Assembly (NCBI GenBank): GCA_021295775.1
Contig: JAGWBS010000023.1
Location: forward strand, 1 to 50,340
DNA length: 50,340 nt
Reading direction: 5' to 3'
Origin: Pseudomonadota bacterium
GTDB lineage: Bacteria; Myxococcota_A; UBA9160; SZUA-336
Position numbers and translations under genes: made by a program. This document shows positions 31,167 through 42,381 of this stretch, piece after piece (positions within the stretch are counted from its first letter, which is position 1; each line of letters begins with the position of its first letter). The notes beneath the pieces are model-generated. The model made no database searches. It worked only from the letters and a program-made list of their open reading frames with translations, and was not told the DNA's origin.

Positions 31167-31612
31167 GGGCTGTCGCCCAGCGCGTCGCCCGCGCCCGGGT
31201 GAGCGTCGACGGCCGCGAGACCGGCGCCATGCGTGACGGGCTGCTGGCTCTGGTCGGAGTGGCGCGGGGCGATACGCCCGAAGACGCCCGCTCGCTGGCC
31301 GACAAGCTGATCCACTTGCGCGTATTCGCCGACGACGCGGGCAAGATGAATCGGTCCCTGCTCGAAACCGGCGGCAGCCTGGGAATCGTCTCGCAGTTCA
31401 CGCTGCTGGGAGACTGCCGCAAGGGGCGGCGCCCGGGATACGCCGATGCCGCCGCCCCCGAGCGGGCCGAGCCCCTGCTGGAGCGCCTGATGGACCACGC
31501 GCGCTCGGCCGGAGTGAGGGTGATCTCCGGGCGTTTCGGCGCGCAGATGCAGGTCGAGCTCACCAACGACGGTCCCGTGACCCTCCTGCTCGATACAGAG
31601 AAGGTCTTCTAG
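31163..31612 (+). CDS. dtd: D-aminoacyl-tRNA deacylase
   Basis: A 149-residue editing enzyme that frees D-amino acids (and glycine from tRNA-Ala) from tRNA. It begins [17 protein letters not shown]. The catalytic [17 protein letters not shown] contains the SQFT motif, and the second conserved motif N-x-GPVT is [12 protein letters not shown] near the C-terminus. Length is normal. GTG 31163 overlaps the queG stop by GTGA, so translation could depend on ribosomes reaching the queG end, which the frameshift may impair. Confidence 0.95.
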   Translation: MRAVAQRVARARVSVDGRETGAMRDGLLALVGVARGDTPEDARSLADKLIHLRVFADDAGKMNRSLLETGGSLGIVSQFTLLGDCRKGRRPGYADAAAPERAEPLLERLMDHARSAGVRVISGRFGAQMQVELTNDGPVTLLLDTEKVF

Positions 31613-32122
31613 TTGGACGCTTGGAGGAATCGCGCTCGGCCGCTGGTCGCGCTCGCAGCGCTGTCGCTCGCGCTCGCCTGCGGGCCGGGCGCCGAGCGCG
31701 TCTCCCTGGGGCCGGCGCCGGCCTTCGAAGCGCTCCGGCTGGACGGATCGAGGGTGCGGCTGGAGGACTTCCGCGGCCAGGTCGTGCTGATCGATTTCTG
31801 GGCCACCTGGTGCCCGCCCTGCGTGCTCGAGGTTCCGGAGCTCAACGCGGTCTGGGAACGGGTGCGCGGCCGCGGAGTGGAGGTGTTGGCGCTGTCGGTC
31901 GACGATCTCCCGCTGGAGGAGATCGCAGGCTGGGCGCGCGAGTACGGGGCCTCGTATCCGATCGCCGTGTCGGACATCGATCTGGCCATCGCCTACGGCG
32001 GCGCGCAGTTTCCCTTCCACGTGGTGGTCGGCCCTGGGGGAGAACTCCTGGAACGCCTCGAACCGGGCTACCACGACCGCCGCGAACTGATCGAGGTCCT
32101 CGAGCGCCACGCGAAGCTCTGA
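31613..32122 (+). CDS. TlpA-like thioredoxin-fold lipoprotein
   Basis: A 169-residue periplasmic thioredoxin-like protein. The N-terminal signal has a lipobox LALAC with the lipid-attachment Cys at about residue 23. The thioredoxin fold has FRGQVVLIDFWATWCPPC with the CPPC redox site, then LSVDDLPLEEIAGWA and the cis-Pro loop GAQFPFHVVVG. Such proteins reduce disulfides for cytochrome c maturation or similar tasks; no cytochrome genes are adjacent. TTG 31613 directly follows the dtd stop and encodes MDAWRNRARPLVAL. Confidence 0.88.
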   Translation: MDAWRNRARPLVALAALSLALACGPGAERVSLGPAPAFEALRLDGSRVRLEDFRGQVVLIDFWATWCPPCVLEVPELNAVWERVRGRGVEVLALSVDDLPLEEIAGWAREYGASYPIAVSDIDLAIAYGGAQFPFHVVVGPGGELLERLEPGYHDRRELIEVLERHAKL

Positions 32123-32264
32123 TCCGAGCTGTCCGCGGCCCCCCGCGGGCGCCCGGATCGCGATTCGGGGCCGAGGGAATCGCGGGCCGGCGGCCATCGC
32201 CCGCTGCATGGGATTGCCGGGAGCGGGCTTGCGGTTCCGCGGCGGCGCGGGTAAGACAGTCGCG

Positions 32265-34724
32265 ATGCGCCGCCGGATGCGATCCCTGCTCCTTCCGGGG
32301 GTGGTGATGCTGGCGGCAGCCCTCCCTCCTCCCGCGCACTCCCAGCTCGCCGAAGCCGAGGGAGACGATCGCAGCTTCACTCTGACGGCCGACGAGGTGG
32401 TGTACGACCCGGAACGGGACCTGTACGAAGCCTTCGGAAACGTGCGACTGGTGCACGCCGGGGGGAGCACCCTGAACGCGGACTGGGCGGTCTTCAATCG
32501 ATCCACCCGCGTCGGCGTGGCCATCGGCCAGGTCGAGTTCACGGACGCCGGCGAAACGCTGTTCGCGGAATTCGCGGCGTTCGATCTGGGGGCGTCGCTG
32601 GCGGCCACCCGCAACGCCCGGATCGATTCGGATCGTCCGGCCTTCCGCATCCAGGGAGAAACCATCGGGCGGACCGGCCAGGACCGCTTCGATGTCGAGC
32701 GCGGCCTGTTCACGACCTGCCGCTGTGAGGAGAAGGACGGGCGGCGGCCCTGGGAGATCGAATTCCAGCGGGCCGACGTCGAGCTCGGCGGTTACGCGGT
32801 CGGAGAGGATGTCTGGATCAAGGCGTTCGGCGTGCCGGTCTTCTACCTTCCCTGGATCGTCTTCCCGGCCAAGACCGAGCGGCAGTCCGGCCTGCTGCTG
32901 CCGTCCTTCTCCTCGTCCTCCCGCAACGGCGGCGAGTTCCAGGTTCCGCTCTTCGTCACCCTGGGCGAACGCGCCCAGTTGACGCTGCGTCCCGAATACA
33001 TGTCCCGGCGGGGGCTCAAGACGGCCCTCGACCTGGAGTACGTGTTCGGCGCAGCGGGCACGGGCGAGGGCGGCGTCTCCGGTCTGTTCGGCGACGATCG
33101 CGTCGACCGCGACGATCCGGACACCGGTTTCAGCGACAACCGCTGGGCCTACTGGCTGCGTCACGAGCAACCCATCGCCCCGGGCGCCCGCATCGGTCTG
33201 GACATCAAAGAGGTCAGCGACAACCAGTACCTGGTCGACTTCGAGGACATTCTCTCCGGCGACCGCCGCGAGCGGCGGCGGCTGCGCTTTCTGGAGTCGT
33301 CCGCCTGGGCCAGCGTGGCGCGCCGCGGACTGTATGCGGGGCTGGAGAGCTCGGTCGTCGACGATCTCCAGAGCCCCGACGATCTGGACCGGGACGACTT
33401 CCTGCTGCAGCGCCTGGCGGACCTGCGCGTATCGAGTCTGCCCCGGAGTCTCGGCGGCCTGCCGCTGCGACTCGCCATCGATTCGCGCTACACGCTCTAC
33501 CGCCAGTTGGACGGCCGCCGGCGGATCGGAGAGCGCCTGCCGGTCGGCGAGCGTTTCTTCGACACCGGCGCCGACGGGCTTTTCGACGAGCGGGAGCCGG
33601 ACGCGCTGGGCGGCTTTCCCGGCTTCGACGTGCACCGCGACAACGCGTTGCCGGGCGCGCTCGCCGCGCTGCGCCGCAGCGAGGGCGACGGGATCTTCCA
33701 GGAAGGCGAGTTGCTGGCCGACGACGGGCACCGGCTGGATCTCCAGCCGCGTCTGAGCCTGCCGCTGCGCTTCGGCGCGTTCGAGACCCTGAGCGAACTG
33801 GGCTTTCGCGAGACCCTGTACTTCCCCGACCTGGGGTCGACGGAGCAGCGCGAAGTCTGGACCGCCCGCTTCGACGTGCGCACGCGGCTGGGCCGCGAGT
33901 TCCGTTTCCGAGGGCGCGACTGGCGGCACCAGATCGAGCCCCGACTCGCCTTCGCGGCCGTTTCCGCCCCCTCCCAGGACGATTACCCGCTCTTCGTTCC
34001 GAGCGCCTCGGTTCGGCCCCGGCGCCTGATCGACGGCGATCTGCGCCTGCTGACGCGCAATCCCGGCGACCGCCTGGCGGACGCCCGCCTGCTGCAGTTC
34101 CAGCTCCGCCAGCTGCTCTTCGCGCGCCCGGCCGGGCCCGGCTCCGGCGGCCGGCAGGTCGGGGAACTGCGGATCGGAACCAGCTACGACTTCGAGGACT
34201 CGCAGCTGCGGCGCGCGTTCGTCCAGGGGCGTTTCGCGCTGCTGGACGGACTCCAGTTCTCGTTCGACGCCGGCTACGACCCCGACCGGTCCCAGGTGGA
34301 CGAGATCGAGGCCGCGCTCGACTGGCTCTCGGGGGGCGAGACTTCGCTGCAGCTTCGCTACCGCTACCTGCGCGAGCCCCTGCTGGGATTCGAGGCGTTT
34401 CGCCGCGACGACGAGATCTTCCGCCGCGAAATCCGGGATCGGCGGAAAATCAGTCAGATCGACTTCGAGGCGCGCTTCCGGCTGACCTCCTCGAGCCTGG
34501 TCTTCGCCGAGGGACGCTTCTCGCTGGAGGACTCTTCGTCGGACACGGGCAGGGTCGGCATTCGGTTGAGTTCGGCCTGCGGCTGCTGGGAGCTCGAACT
34601 GGGCCTGGAACGCGAGAACTACTACAGCTACACGCGTCGCGACTTCTCCCGCGAAACGCGCTTCGAGGTGGATCTCAACCTGTCCGGCCTCGGCTGGCGA
34701 AAGCGCGGTCCGAGTCGCGACTGA
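32265..34724 (+). CDS. lptD: LPS-assembly protein LptD
   Basis: An 819-residue outer-membrane LPS translocon. A signal peptide (~1-28) is followed by the OstA/LptA-like jellyroll (~40-170, LTADEVVYDPERDLYEAFGN). The large C-terminal beta barrel begins around KAFGVPVFYLPWIVFP. Two Cys pairs are visible, TTCRCEE in the N-terminal domain and SACGCWELEL near the C-terminus, suitable for the inter-domain disulfides that LptD needs. With LptF/G and LapAB this shows an LPS-bearing cell. ATG 32265 starts the charged n-region MRRRMRSLLL; TAAGAC lies 7 bases upstream and no strong Shine-Dalgarno is present. Confidence 0.93.
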   Translation: MRRRMRSLLLPGVVMLAAALPPPAHSQLAEAEGDDRSFTLTADEVVYDPERDLYEAFGNVRLVHAGGSTLNADWAVFNRSTRVGVAIGQVEFTDAGETLFAEFAAFDLGASLAATRNARIDSDRPAFRIQGETIGRTGQDRFDVERGLFTTCRCEEKDGRRPWEIEFQRADVELGGYAVGEDVWIKAFGVPVFYLPWIVFPAKTERQSGLLLPSFSSSSRNGGEFQVPLFVTLGERAQLTLRPEYMSRRGLKTALDLEYVFGAAGTGEGGVSGLFGDDRVDRDDPDTGFSDNRWAYWLRHEQPIAPGARIGLDIKEVSDNQYLVDFEDILSGDRRERRRLRFLESSAWASVARRGLYAGLESSVVDDLQSPDDLDRDDFLLQRLADLRVSSLPRSLGGLPLRLAIDSRYTLYRQLDGRRRIGERLPVGERFFDTGADGLFDEREPDALGGFPGFDVHRDNALPGALAALRRSEGDGIFQEGELLADDGHRLDLQPRLSLPLRFGAFETLSELGFRETLYFPDLGSTEQREVWTARFDVRTRLGREFRFRGRDWRHQIEPRLAFAAVSAPSQDDYPLFVPSASVRPRRLIDGDLRLLTRNPGDRLADARLLQFQLRQLLFARPAGPGSGGRQVGELRIGTSYDFEDSQLRRAFVQGRFALLDGLQFSFDAGYDPDRSQVDEIEAALDWLSGGETSLQLRYRYLREPLLGFEAFRRDDEIFRREIRDRRKISQIDFEARFRLTSSSLVFAEGRFSLEDSSSDTGRVGIRLSSACGCWELELGLERENYYSYTRRDFSRETRFEVDLNLSGLGWRKRGPSRD

Positions 34725-34757
34725 CGCGAGCCCGCGGGGCCCGCCGCAGGGACGTTG

Positions 34758-34803
34758 CCGGCCGGCGGGGCCGGTTGACTGGCGTGGTCCGCTGTGGAAC
34801 CTT
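34758..34803 (+). promoter_or_regulatory. Hairpin and candidate promoter ahead of the trp operon
   Basis: CCGGCC-GGCGG-GGCCGG (34758-34774) forms a stem that may end lptD transcription. It is followed at once by TTGACT (34775-34780) and, after 17 bases, AACCTT (34798-34803), a plausible -35 with a weak -10. No Trp-rich leader peptide is visible, so classical attenuation is unlikely. Confidence 0.4.
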
Positions 34804-34827
34804 GCCGCGCGCGATGAGGGAAGCACC

Positions 34828-36324
34828 ATGGTCCGGCCCGACCCAGAGAGCTTTCGCAAGCTCGCGCGGAGCGGGCGACCGGTTCCACTGGTGCGCGAGG
34901 TCCTGGCCGATCTCGACACCCCGGTCGCGACGTTTCTGAAACTCGACGACGGCCGAACCTCGTTTCTGTTCGAGTCGGCCGAGGGCGGCAAGGACTGGGG
35001 CCGCTTCAGCTTCATCGGCCTGGGCGCGCGCGCGCGTTTCGCGGCCCGCGCCGGCGAAGTGGAGATCGTCCGGCCGGACGGAACGCTCGAACGCACTCCG
35101 CTGCCCGCGGACCGCAGCCTCGACCCCCTCGATCGGCTGCGCGAACTGCTGGCGGAGCTGGCGCCGGTCGAGCTCGACGGGCTGCCCCGCTTCGCCGGCG
35201 GAGCCGTCGGCTACGTGGGCTACGACTGGGTCCGCTACGTCGAGCGCCTGCCGGACTCCAACCCCGACACGCTGGGAGTCGCCGACGCGCTGTTCACGGT
35301 GCCCGAGACGGTCCTGGTCCACGACCGCGTGCGCCAGCGGCTGAGCGTCATCCACAACGTCGAGATCGAGGATCCCGAGCGGGCGGACGGCGCCTACGCG
35401 CGAGGCTGCGAACAGATCGAGGGCATCGTCGCCAAGCTCAGCCAGCCGGTCCCGGCGCGGCGCGCGCCGGCCGACAACGGGGTGTCGCTGGACTGGCAGT
35501 CCAACCTGACGCGCGAGAGCTACTGCGAGATCGTCCAGCGCTGCAAGCAGTACATCCGCGCGGGGGACATTTTCCAGGTCGTCCCCTCGCAGCGGCTCTC
35601 GGCCGAGGCGAGCGTCGAGCCGTTCGCGATCTATCGCCAGCTCCGCGTGCTGAACCCGTCGCCCTATCTGTTCTTCCTGCGCTGCGGCGACCACTCGGTG
35701 ATCGGATCCTCGCCCGAGGTCCTGGTCCGACTGGAGGACGGGGAGACCGTGCTGCGACCGATCGCGGGGACCGCCGCGCGCGGGGACACGCCGGAGCGCG
35801 ACCGCGAGATCGAGCGCAGGCTGCTCTCGGATCCCAAGGAGCTGGCCGAGCACGTCATGCTGGTCGATCTGGGACGCAACGACCTGGGGCGCGTCTGCGA
35901 GACCGGATCGGTGCACGTCGACGAGTTCCAGGTCGTCGAACGCTACTCGCACATCATGCACATCGTCTCCAACGTGCGCGGCCGGCTGCGCGCCGACCGC
36001 GACGCCGTCGACCTGCTCCGCGCGACGTTTCCGGCGGGCACGCTGACGGGCGCCCCCAAGGTGCGCGCGATGCAGATCATCGACGAAATGGAGCCGGAGC
36101 GGCGCGGCCTGTACGGTGGCAGCGTGGGATACATCGACTTCCACGGCAACATGGATATGTGTATCGCGATCCGCACGCTGCTGGCCAAGGGCGGGCGGGT
36201 GTACGTGCAGGCGGGCGGCGGCGTGGTCGCCGACTCCGACCCGGAACGCGAGTATCGGGAGACCCTCGACAAGGCCGGCGCGGCGCTGGCGGCGGTCGAG
36301 CGGGCGCTGGGGGCGGAGTCGTGA
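34828..36324 (+). CDS. trpE: Anthranilate synthase component I
   Basis: A 498-residue chorismate-utilising enzyme, first step of tryptophan synthesis. It has the N-terminal lobe with FLFESAEGGKDWGRFSFIG and GLPRFAGGAVGYVGYDWV. The catalytic C-lobe has VVPSQRLS, GSSPEVLVRLEDG, RPIAGTAARG, VDLGRNDLGRVCETGSV, FPAGTLTGAPKVRAM and GGSVGYIDFHGNMD. A GAGGG site lies 8 bases before ATG 34828. It is the first gene of trpEGDC-FB-A and overlaps trpG by GTGA. Confidence 0.96.
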   Translation: MVRPDPESFRKLARSGRPVPLVREVLADLDTPVATFLKLDDGRTSFLFESAEGGKDWGRFSFIGLGARARFAARAGEVEIVRPDGTLERTPLPADRSLDPLDRLRELLAELAPVELDGLPRFAGGAVGYVGYDWVRYVERLPDSNPDTLGVADALFTVPETVLVHDRVRQRLSVIHNVEIEDPERADGAYARGCEQIEGIVAKLSQPVPARRAPADNGVSLDWQSNLTRESYCEIVQRCKQYIRAGDIFQVVPSQRLSAEASVEPFAIYRQLRVLNPSPYLFFLRCGDHSVIGSSPEVLVRLEDGETVLRPIAGTAARGDTPERDREIERRLLSDPKELAEHVMLVDLGRNDLGRVCETGSVHVDEFQVVERYSHIMHIVSNVRGRLRADRDAVDLLRATFPAGTLTGAPKVRAMQIIDEMEPERRGLYGGSVGYIDFHGNMDMCIAIRTLLAKGGRVYVQAGGGVVADSDPEREYRETLDKAGAALAAVERALGAES

Positions 36325-36895
36325 AGCTCGCGGTGATCGACAACTACGATTCGTTCACCTTCAACCTGGTGCAGTACCTGGGCGAGCTGGGCGCGAGCTG
36401 CGACGTGGTGCGCAACGACGCGGTCGGCGTCGAGGAGATCGGCGAGCGCGGCGCGGACGCGATCGTGATCTCGCCCGGACCGTGCACCCCCAAGGAAGCG
36501 GGCATCAGCGTGGAGAGCGTGCGGCGCTACGCCGGCCGCCTGCCCATTCTGGGCGTGTGCCTGGGGCACCAGTCGATCGCCGCGGCCTACGGCGGCCGCA
36601 TCGTGGCCGCGCGCGCGCTGATGCACGGCAAGACGTCCATGATCCACCACGACGAGCAGGGGATCTTCCGCGGCCTGCCGCAGCCCTTCGAGGCCACGCG
36701 CTATCACTCGCTCGCGGTGGAACGCGACTCGCTGCCCGAGGAACTGGTGGTCACGGCCAGCACGGACGACGGCGAGATCATGGGACTGCGCCACCGCAGC
36801 CTGGCGGTGGTCGGCGTACAGTTCCACCCCGAGTCGATTCTGACCGCCGAGGGCAAGCGCCTGCTGGCGGGTTTTCTGGCGCTGGCGGAGGACGC

Positions 36896-36899
<4 letters not shown>
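36321..36899 (+). CDS. trpG: Anthranilate synthase glutamine amidotransferase component II
   Basis: A 192-residue class I glutamine amidotransferase. It starts LAVIDNYDSFTFNLVQYLGE. ISPGPCTPKEAG is the oxyanion region, the catalytic Cys80 lies in GVCLGHQSIA, and His169 and Glu171 lie in QFHPESIL. It supplies ammonia to TrpE, and possibly to p-aminobenzoate synthase since no pabA is seen; folP is elsewhere in this window. GTG 36321 overlaps trpE and its end overlaps trpD. Confidence 0.95.
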
Positions 36900-37908
<1,009 letters not shown>

Positions 37909-37912
<4 letters not shown>

Positions 37913-38688
37913 CGATCCTGGACCGCATCCTGGAGCGCAAGACGCAGGAAATCGCCGCGCTGCGCCGGGAGGCGGGCGAGGACGCACTGCGCGCCGCCGC
38001 GGCCGAAGCTCCGCCGGCTCGGGGCTTCCGCCGGGCGCTGCGTTCCGCCAGCGCTCCCCGCGTGATCGCGGAGTTCAAGCGCGCTTCGCCGTCGAAGGGA
38101 GCGATCCGGCCCGGGGCCGAGCCCGCCCCGATCGCGCGCGCTTACGCCGCCGCCGGTGCCGCGGCGCTGTCGGTGCTGACCGACGCGGATTTCTTCGGCG
38201 GGAGCCTGGCTGATCTGCGGGCCGCGCGGGAGGCGTGCGAGCTGCCGGTGCTGCGCAAGGACTTCACGCTCGACGCGATTCAGATCGCCGAGGCGCGCGC
38301 GGCCGGAGCCGACGCCGTGCTGCTGATCGTCTCGGCGCTGGACGACGAACGGCTGGCGGGGCTGCTGGACGAGGCCCGGCAACTCGGCCTGGACGCGCTG
38401 GTCGAGGTACACGACGGCGTGGAACTCGAACGCGCCCGGGCGCTGGGCGCGGAACTGATCGGGGTGAACAACCGCGACCTGCGCAGCTTTCGTACCGACG
38501 TCGCCGTGACCGAGCGGCTCTGCTCCCGGGTTTCGGGCTGCACCCTGGTCAGCGAGAGCGGAATCGATGCGCCCGAGACGCTGGACGCGCTGGGCGCCCT
38601 GGGCGTGGATGCCTTCCTGATCGGGGAGGCGCTGATGCGCGCCCCGGATCCCGGCGCGGAGCTGCGTCGCCTGCGGGGAGAGGAATGA
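37909..38688 (+). CDS. trpC: Indole-3-glycerol phosphate synthase
   Basis: A 259-residue TIM-barrel enzyme. It begins [33 protein letters not shown] gives the catalytic Glu and Lys, [51 protein letters not shown] and VSESGI are all in order. GTG 37909 is chosen over the longer upstream frame because it fits the family N-terminus and overlaps trpD by GTGA. It is followed by the fused trpF-trpB gene with a 4-base overlap. Confidence 0.96.
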
Positions 38689-40481
38689 CCCAGGTCAAGG
38701 TCTGCGGCCTGACGCGCGTCGAGGACGCGCTTGCCGCGCTCGATGCCGGCGCGGACGCGCTGGGAATGATCTTCGTTCCGGGGACTCCCCGCTGCGTGGA
38801 CGACGCCGCCGCGCGCGAGATCAGCCGGCTGGCGAGGGGGCGGGCCGTGCGAGTCGGCGTGTTCCGGGACGCGCCGCCGGAAGAGGTGTTGCGCCGCGTC
38901 CGCGAGCTGCCGCTCGACGCGGTTCAGCTTCACGGCGGCGAAGGGCCGGAATACCTCGCCCGCTTGCCGTTTCCGGCGATCAAGGTCCTGCCGGCGGACG
39001 ACGCTCTCGAAGCCGAGGCCGAGCGCTTCGCCGGCGTGGATCTGCTGATCGACCACCCGTCGGGGGGCGGCAGCGGGCAGGTCTGGGACTTCGCCCGCGC
39101 CCGCGCCCTGACGGCCCGGGGGCGTCGCGTGTGGATCGCTGGCGGACTGTCGGCGAAGAACGTGGCGGAGGCGGTTCGCCTGGCCCTGCCGCACGGGGTC
39201 GACGCTTCGTCCGAGTTGGAGTCCGCACCGGGAATCAAGCACGCCGCGCGGGTTCGCGAGTACGTCGAGGCGGCCCGCGCCGCCGAGCCGGAGACCCGCG
39301 AGCCCGACGCCACGGGCTACTTCGGACGCTACGGGGGGCGCTTCGTGCCCGAGACGCTGGTATCGGCCGTCACGGAGCTGAACCACACCTACGCGGCGCT
39401 GAGGGAGGACCCGGGCTTCTGGGAAGAGCTGGCCGAGCACAGGCGCGAGTACGCCGGACGACCCACGCCGCTGTACTTCGCGGCGCGCACCAGCGAGGAC
39501 CTGGGTTTCCGCGTCTATCTCAAACGCGAGGATCTCGCGCACACCGGCGCGCACAAGATCAACAACGCGATCGGGCAGGCGCTGATCGCCCGCCGCATGG
39601 GCAAGCGGCGCATCATCGCGGAGACGGGAGCCGGCCAGCACGGCGTGGCGACCGCCACCGCCTGCGCGCGCTACGGACTCGACTGCGAGGTCTACATGGG
39701 CGAGGAGGACGTGCGCCGCCAGGCGCTGAACGTCTTCCGCATGGAGCTTCTGGGCGCGCGGGTGCACCCGGTGCGCTCGGGCAGCCGCACGCTCAAGGAC
39801 GCCATGAACGAAGCGCTGCGCGACTGGGCGACCCACGTCCGCAGCACCTACTACCTGATCGGCTCCACCGCGGGACCGCACCCCTATCCGATGCTGGTGC
39901 GCGATCTCCAGGCCGTCATCGGCGAGGAGGCGCGCGCGCAGATCCAGGCGGCCGAGGGCCGGCTGCCGAGCGCGTTGATCGCCTGCGTGGGCGGCGGCAG
40001 CAATGCGCTGGGTCTGTTTCACGCGTTCGTTTCGGACAGCGACGTGGAGATGATCGGCGTCGAGGCCGGCGGCGAGGGTCTCGAGGGCGGGCGTCATGGA
40101 GCGCCGCTCAACGCCGGCTCGCCGGGCGCGCTGCACGGCTCGCTGTCGTACCTGCTCCAGGACGACTGCGGCCAGATCTTCGAAGCGCACTCGATCTCCG
40201 CCGGCCTGGACTATCCGGGAGTCGGTCCCGAGCACGCCTACCTGAAGGACACCGGCCGCGCGCAGTACACGGCGGTCTCCGACGCCGAGGCGCTCGACGC
40301 TTTCGTCTACCTGTCCCGGAAAGAGGGGATCATCCCCGCCTTCGAGTCCTCGCACGCCATCGCCGAGCTGCGGCGGCGCAAGGGCGGCTGGGGCTCCGGG
40401 GACTGCGTCGTGGTCAACCTGTCCGGCCGCGGCGACAAGGACGTCGCCGAGGCGCGCCGGCTGCTGGGGAGCGGGGATTGA
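38685..40481 (+). CDS. trpFB: TrpF-TrpB fusion: phosphoribosylanthranilate isomerase and tryptophan synthase beta chain
   Basis: A single 598-residue reading frame joining two Trp enzymes. Residues 1-~200 are Trp[12 protein letters not shown] with catalytic Cys7, [27 protein letters not shown] with the acid Asp123, and [13 protein letters not shown] with [10 protein letters not shown] ~10-residue linker ([10 protein letters not shown]) leads into TrpB at ~211: [24 protein letters not shown], Lys291 for pyridoxal phosphate in [21 protein letters not shown] and the phosphate loop [10 protein letters not shown]. No internal start codon lies at the junction, so a fused protein is expected. The isomerase product is used by TrpC, not TrpB, so the fusion does not directly channel successive steps. 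Confidence 0.94.
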   Translation: MTQVKVCGLTRVEDALAALDAGADALGMIFVPGTPRCVDDAAAREISRLARGRAVRVGVFRDAPPEEVLRRVRELPLDAVQLHGGEGPEYLARLPFPAIKVLPADDALEAEAERFAGVDLLIDHPSGGGSGQVWDFARARALTARGRRVWIAGGLSAKNVAEAVRLALPHGVDASSELESAPGIKHAARVREYVEAARAAEPETREPDATGYFGRYGGRFVPETLVSAVTELNHTYAALREDPGFWEELAEHRREYAGRPTPLYFAARTSEDLGFRVYLKREDLAHTGAHKINNAIGQALIARRMGKRRIIAETGAGQHGVATATACARYGLDCEVYMGEEDVRRQALNVFRMELLGARVHPVRSGSRTLKDAMNEALRDWATHVRSTYYLIGSTAGPHPYPMLVRDLQAVIGEEARAQIQAAEGRLPSALIACVGGGSNALGLFHAFVSDSDVEMIGVEAGGEGLEGGRHGAPLNAGSPGALHGSLSYLLQDDCGQIFEAHSISAGLDYPGVGPEHAYLKDTGRAQYTAVSDAEALDAFVYLSRKEGIIPAFESSHAIAELRRRKGGWGSGDCVVVNLSGRGDKDVAEARRLLGSGD

Positions 40482-41278
40482 ACCGGCTCGACGCGATGTT
40501 CGAGCGGGTGCGGGCGGAGGGGCGCTCGGCGCTGATCGTGTTCGTCACCGCCGGCGATCCGGACCTCGCCACCACGGCCGAGCTTGTCGGAGAGCTCGCG
40601 GAGGCCGGCGCCGACGCGATCGAGCTGGGCGTTCCCCACAGCGATCCGATCGGGGAGGGCCCTACGATCCAGGCCTCGACGCTGCGCGCGCTGCGCAACG
40701 GGACGCGCCTGAGCGAGGTGCTCGATATGGTCGCGCGCGTTCGCGAGGTCCAGCAGGTCCCGCTGGTGCTGATGGGCTATCTGAACAACGTACTGGCGCA
40801 CGGCGAGGGCCGCCTGGCGTCGGACTGCGCCGCGGCCGGAGTCGATGGCCTGATCCTGGCGGACACGCCCTACGAGGAGGCCCCCGAGCTGACCCGCGCC
40901 ACGCGCGCGGAGGGGGTGCACCGGATCCCGCTGGTGGCGCCCACCAGCACCCCCGAACGCGTGGTGCGGATCGCTTCCGCGGCGAGGGGCTTCGTCTACT
41001 GCGTCTCGGTGACCGGCGTGACGGGCGCGCGGTCGGAACTGTCCGACGATCTGGGCGAGATGGTCGGCCGCATCCGGCGCGTCACCGAAACTCCGGTCTG
41101 CGTGGGCTTCGGCATCTCGACGCCCGAGCAGGCCCGGCGGGTCGCAGCCTTGGCCGACGGCGTGATCGTGGGCAGCGCGCTGGTCGATCGCATCGGCCGG
41201 GCCGGCTCGCCCGGCGCCGCGATCGCCGCCGCTCGGGACTTCGTGAGGGATCTCGCGCACGGGCTCGGCGGGGGGTAA
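40478..41278 (+). CDS. trpA: Tryptophan synthase alpha chain
   Basis: A 266-residue TIM barrel that splits indoleglycerol phosphate and passes indole to TrpB. It has [39 protein letters not shown] (catalytic Glu; usual PFSDP is PHSDP and ADGP is GEGP), [24 protein letters not shown] and [13 protein letters not shown], with the phosphate site [12 protein letters not shown] 40478 overlaps the trpFB stop as TTGA. It is the last trp gene; pheA follows after 11 bases. Confidence 0.95.
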   Translation: MNRLDAMFERVRAEGRSALIVFVTAGDPDLATTAELVGELAEAGADAIELGVPHSDPIGEGPTIQASTLRALRNGTRLSEVLDMVARVREVQQVPLVLMGYLNNVLAHGEGRLASDCAAAGVDGLILADTPYEEAPELTRATRAEGVHRIPLVAPTSTPERVVRIASAARGFVYCVSVTGVTGARSELSDDLGEMVGRIRRVTETPVCVGFGISTPEQARRVAALADGVIVGSALVDRIGRAGSPGAAIAAARDFVRDLAHGLGGG

Positions 41279-41281
41279 GAT
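41276..41281 (+). promoter_or_regulatory. -10-like box for a possibly leaderless pheA transcript
   Basis: TAAGAT covers the trpA stop codon (TAA) and ends 8 bases before pheA GTG 41290. No Shine-Dalgarno is present at normal distance. It could allow pheA-hisC-tyrA-rpsA expression independent of the trp genes. Confidence 0.35.
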
Positions 41282-41289
41282 CGCCCCCG

Positions 41290-42381
41290 GTGAGCGACCC
41301 CACCCGCCAGATCGGCGAGCTGCGCACGCAGATCGACGAAGTCGATGACCGCATCCTCGAACTGCTCAACCAGCGCGCCCGCTTCAATGCCGAGATCGGG
41401 AAGCTCAAGGCTTCCGAGGACCAGGCCGCGTTCGTTCCGGGCCGCGAGCTGGACATCTTCGAGCGGCTCGCGGCGAAGAACGCCGGACCGTTTCCGAGCG
41501 CCGCCATCCGGCAAGTCTTCCGCGAGATCATCTCCGCTTCGATCGCGGTCCAGCGCCGGGTGAGCGTCGCCTACCTGGGTCCCCGCGCCACCTACTCCCA
41601 CCAGGCCGCGATCCAGCAGTTCGGGCGCATGGCCGAACTGATCTCCTCGGCCACCATCGCCGAGATCTTCGAGCGGGTCGAGTCGGAATCGGCGGAGTTC
41701 GGGGTCGTCCCGGTCGAGAACTCCAACGAGGGGATCGTCAGCCTCACGCTGGATCTCTTCGTCGACTCGCCGCTGACCATCTGCGCCGAGATCCACGTGG
41801 CGATCCATCACGACCTGCTCTCCAAGGAGAAGTCGCTGTCCCAGATCCGCGACGTCTACTCCCACCCGCAGGGTCTGGCCCAGTGCCGCCGCTGGCTGGA
41901 CCTGAACCTGCGCGGAGCGCGACAGCATCCCACCCATTCCACCGCCAGCGCCGCGGAGCTGGTCGCCGACCGGCCGGCGGCGGCGGCCATCGCCAGCCCG
42001 CTGGCCGCGGATCTCTACGGACTGCAAGCGCTGGGATCGAGCATCGAGGACAACCGCGACAACACCACGCGCTTTCTGGTGATCGGCCGGACGCCGTCCA
42101 CGCGCAGCGACCGGGACATCACCTCGATTCTGTTTTCGATCAAGCGCGACCTGTCCGGCGCGCTGTACCGTGCGCTGGAGCCGTTCGCCCAGAACGGAGT
42201 GAACCTGACGCGGATCGAGTCCCGCCCGACGCGCGAGCGCGCGTGGGAATACGTGTTCTTCTGCGACTTCGAGGGAAACTCCGAAGACCCCGCCGTGGCC
42301 CGGGCGATCGAGGAGCTGCGCCGGCGCTGCGACTTCCTGAAAGTGCTCGGCAGCTATCCCCAGGCATCGGGGGGCGAATGA
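41290..42381 (+). CDS. pheA: Chorismate mutase/prephenate dehydratase (P-protein)
   Basis: A 363-residue bifunctional enzyme of phenylalanine synthesis. Residues ~8-90 are an AroQ-type chorismate mutase (LRTQIDEVDDRILELLNQRA). Residues ~95-270 are prephenate dehydratase: VAYLGPRATYSHQAA, FGVVPVENSNEGIVS and the catalytic Thr in DNTTRFLVIG. A C-terminal ACT domain (~280-355) with LTRIESRPTRERAWEYVFF is the usual Phe-feedback site. GTG 41290; the 3' end overlaps hisC by ATGA. Confidence 0.96.
   Translation: MSDPTRQIGELRTQIDEVDDRILELLNQRARFNAEIGKLKASEDQAAFVPGRELDIFERLAAKNAGPFPSAAIRQVFREIISASIAVQRRVSVAYLGPRATYSHQAAIQQFGRMAELISSATIAEIFERVESESAEFGVVPVENSNEGIVSLTLDLFVDSPLTICAEIHVAIHHDLLSKEKSLSQIRDVYSHPQGLAQCRRWLDLNLRGARQHPTHSTASAAELVADRPAAAAIASPLAADLYGLQALGSSIEDNRDNTTRFLVIGRTPSTRSDRDITSILFSIKRDLSGALYRALEPFAQNGVNLTRIESRPTRERAWEYVFFCDFEGNSEDPAVARAIEELRRRCDFLKVLGSYPQASGGE

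Noticed and set aside
34725..34827. Trp attenuator ahead of trpE
   Set aside because: There is a GC hairpin but no short reading frame with tandem Trp codons and no T-tract, so attenuation by leader peptide is not supported.
31842..35096. A 1084-codon minus-strand frame opposite lptD
   Set aside because: No domain pattern; the opposite strand carries lptD and part of trpE with clear motifs.
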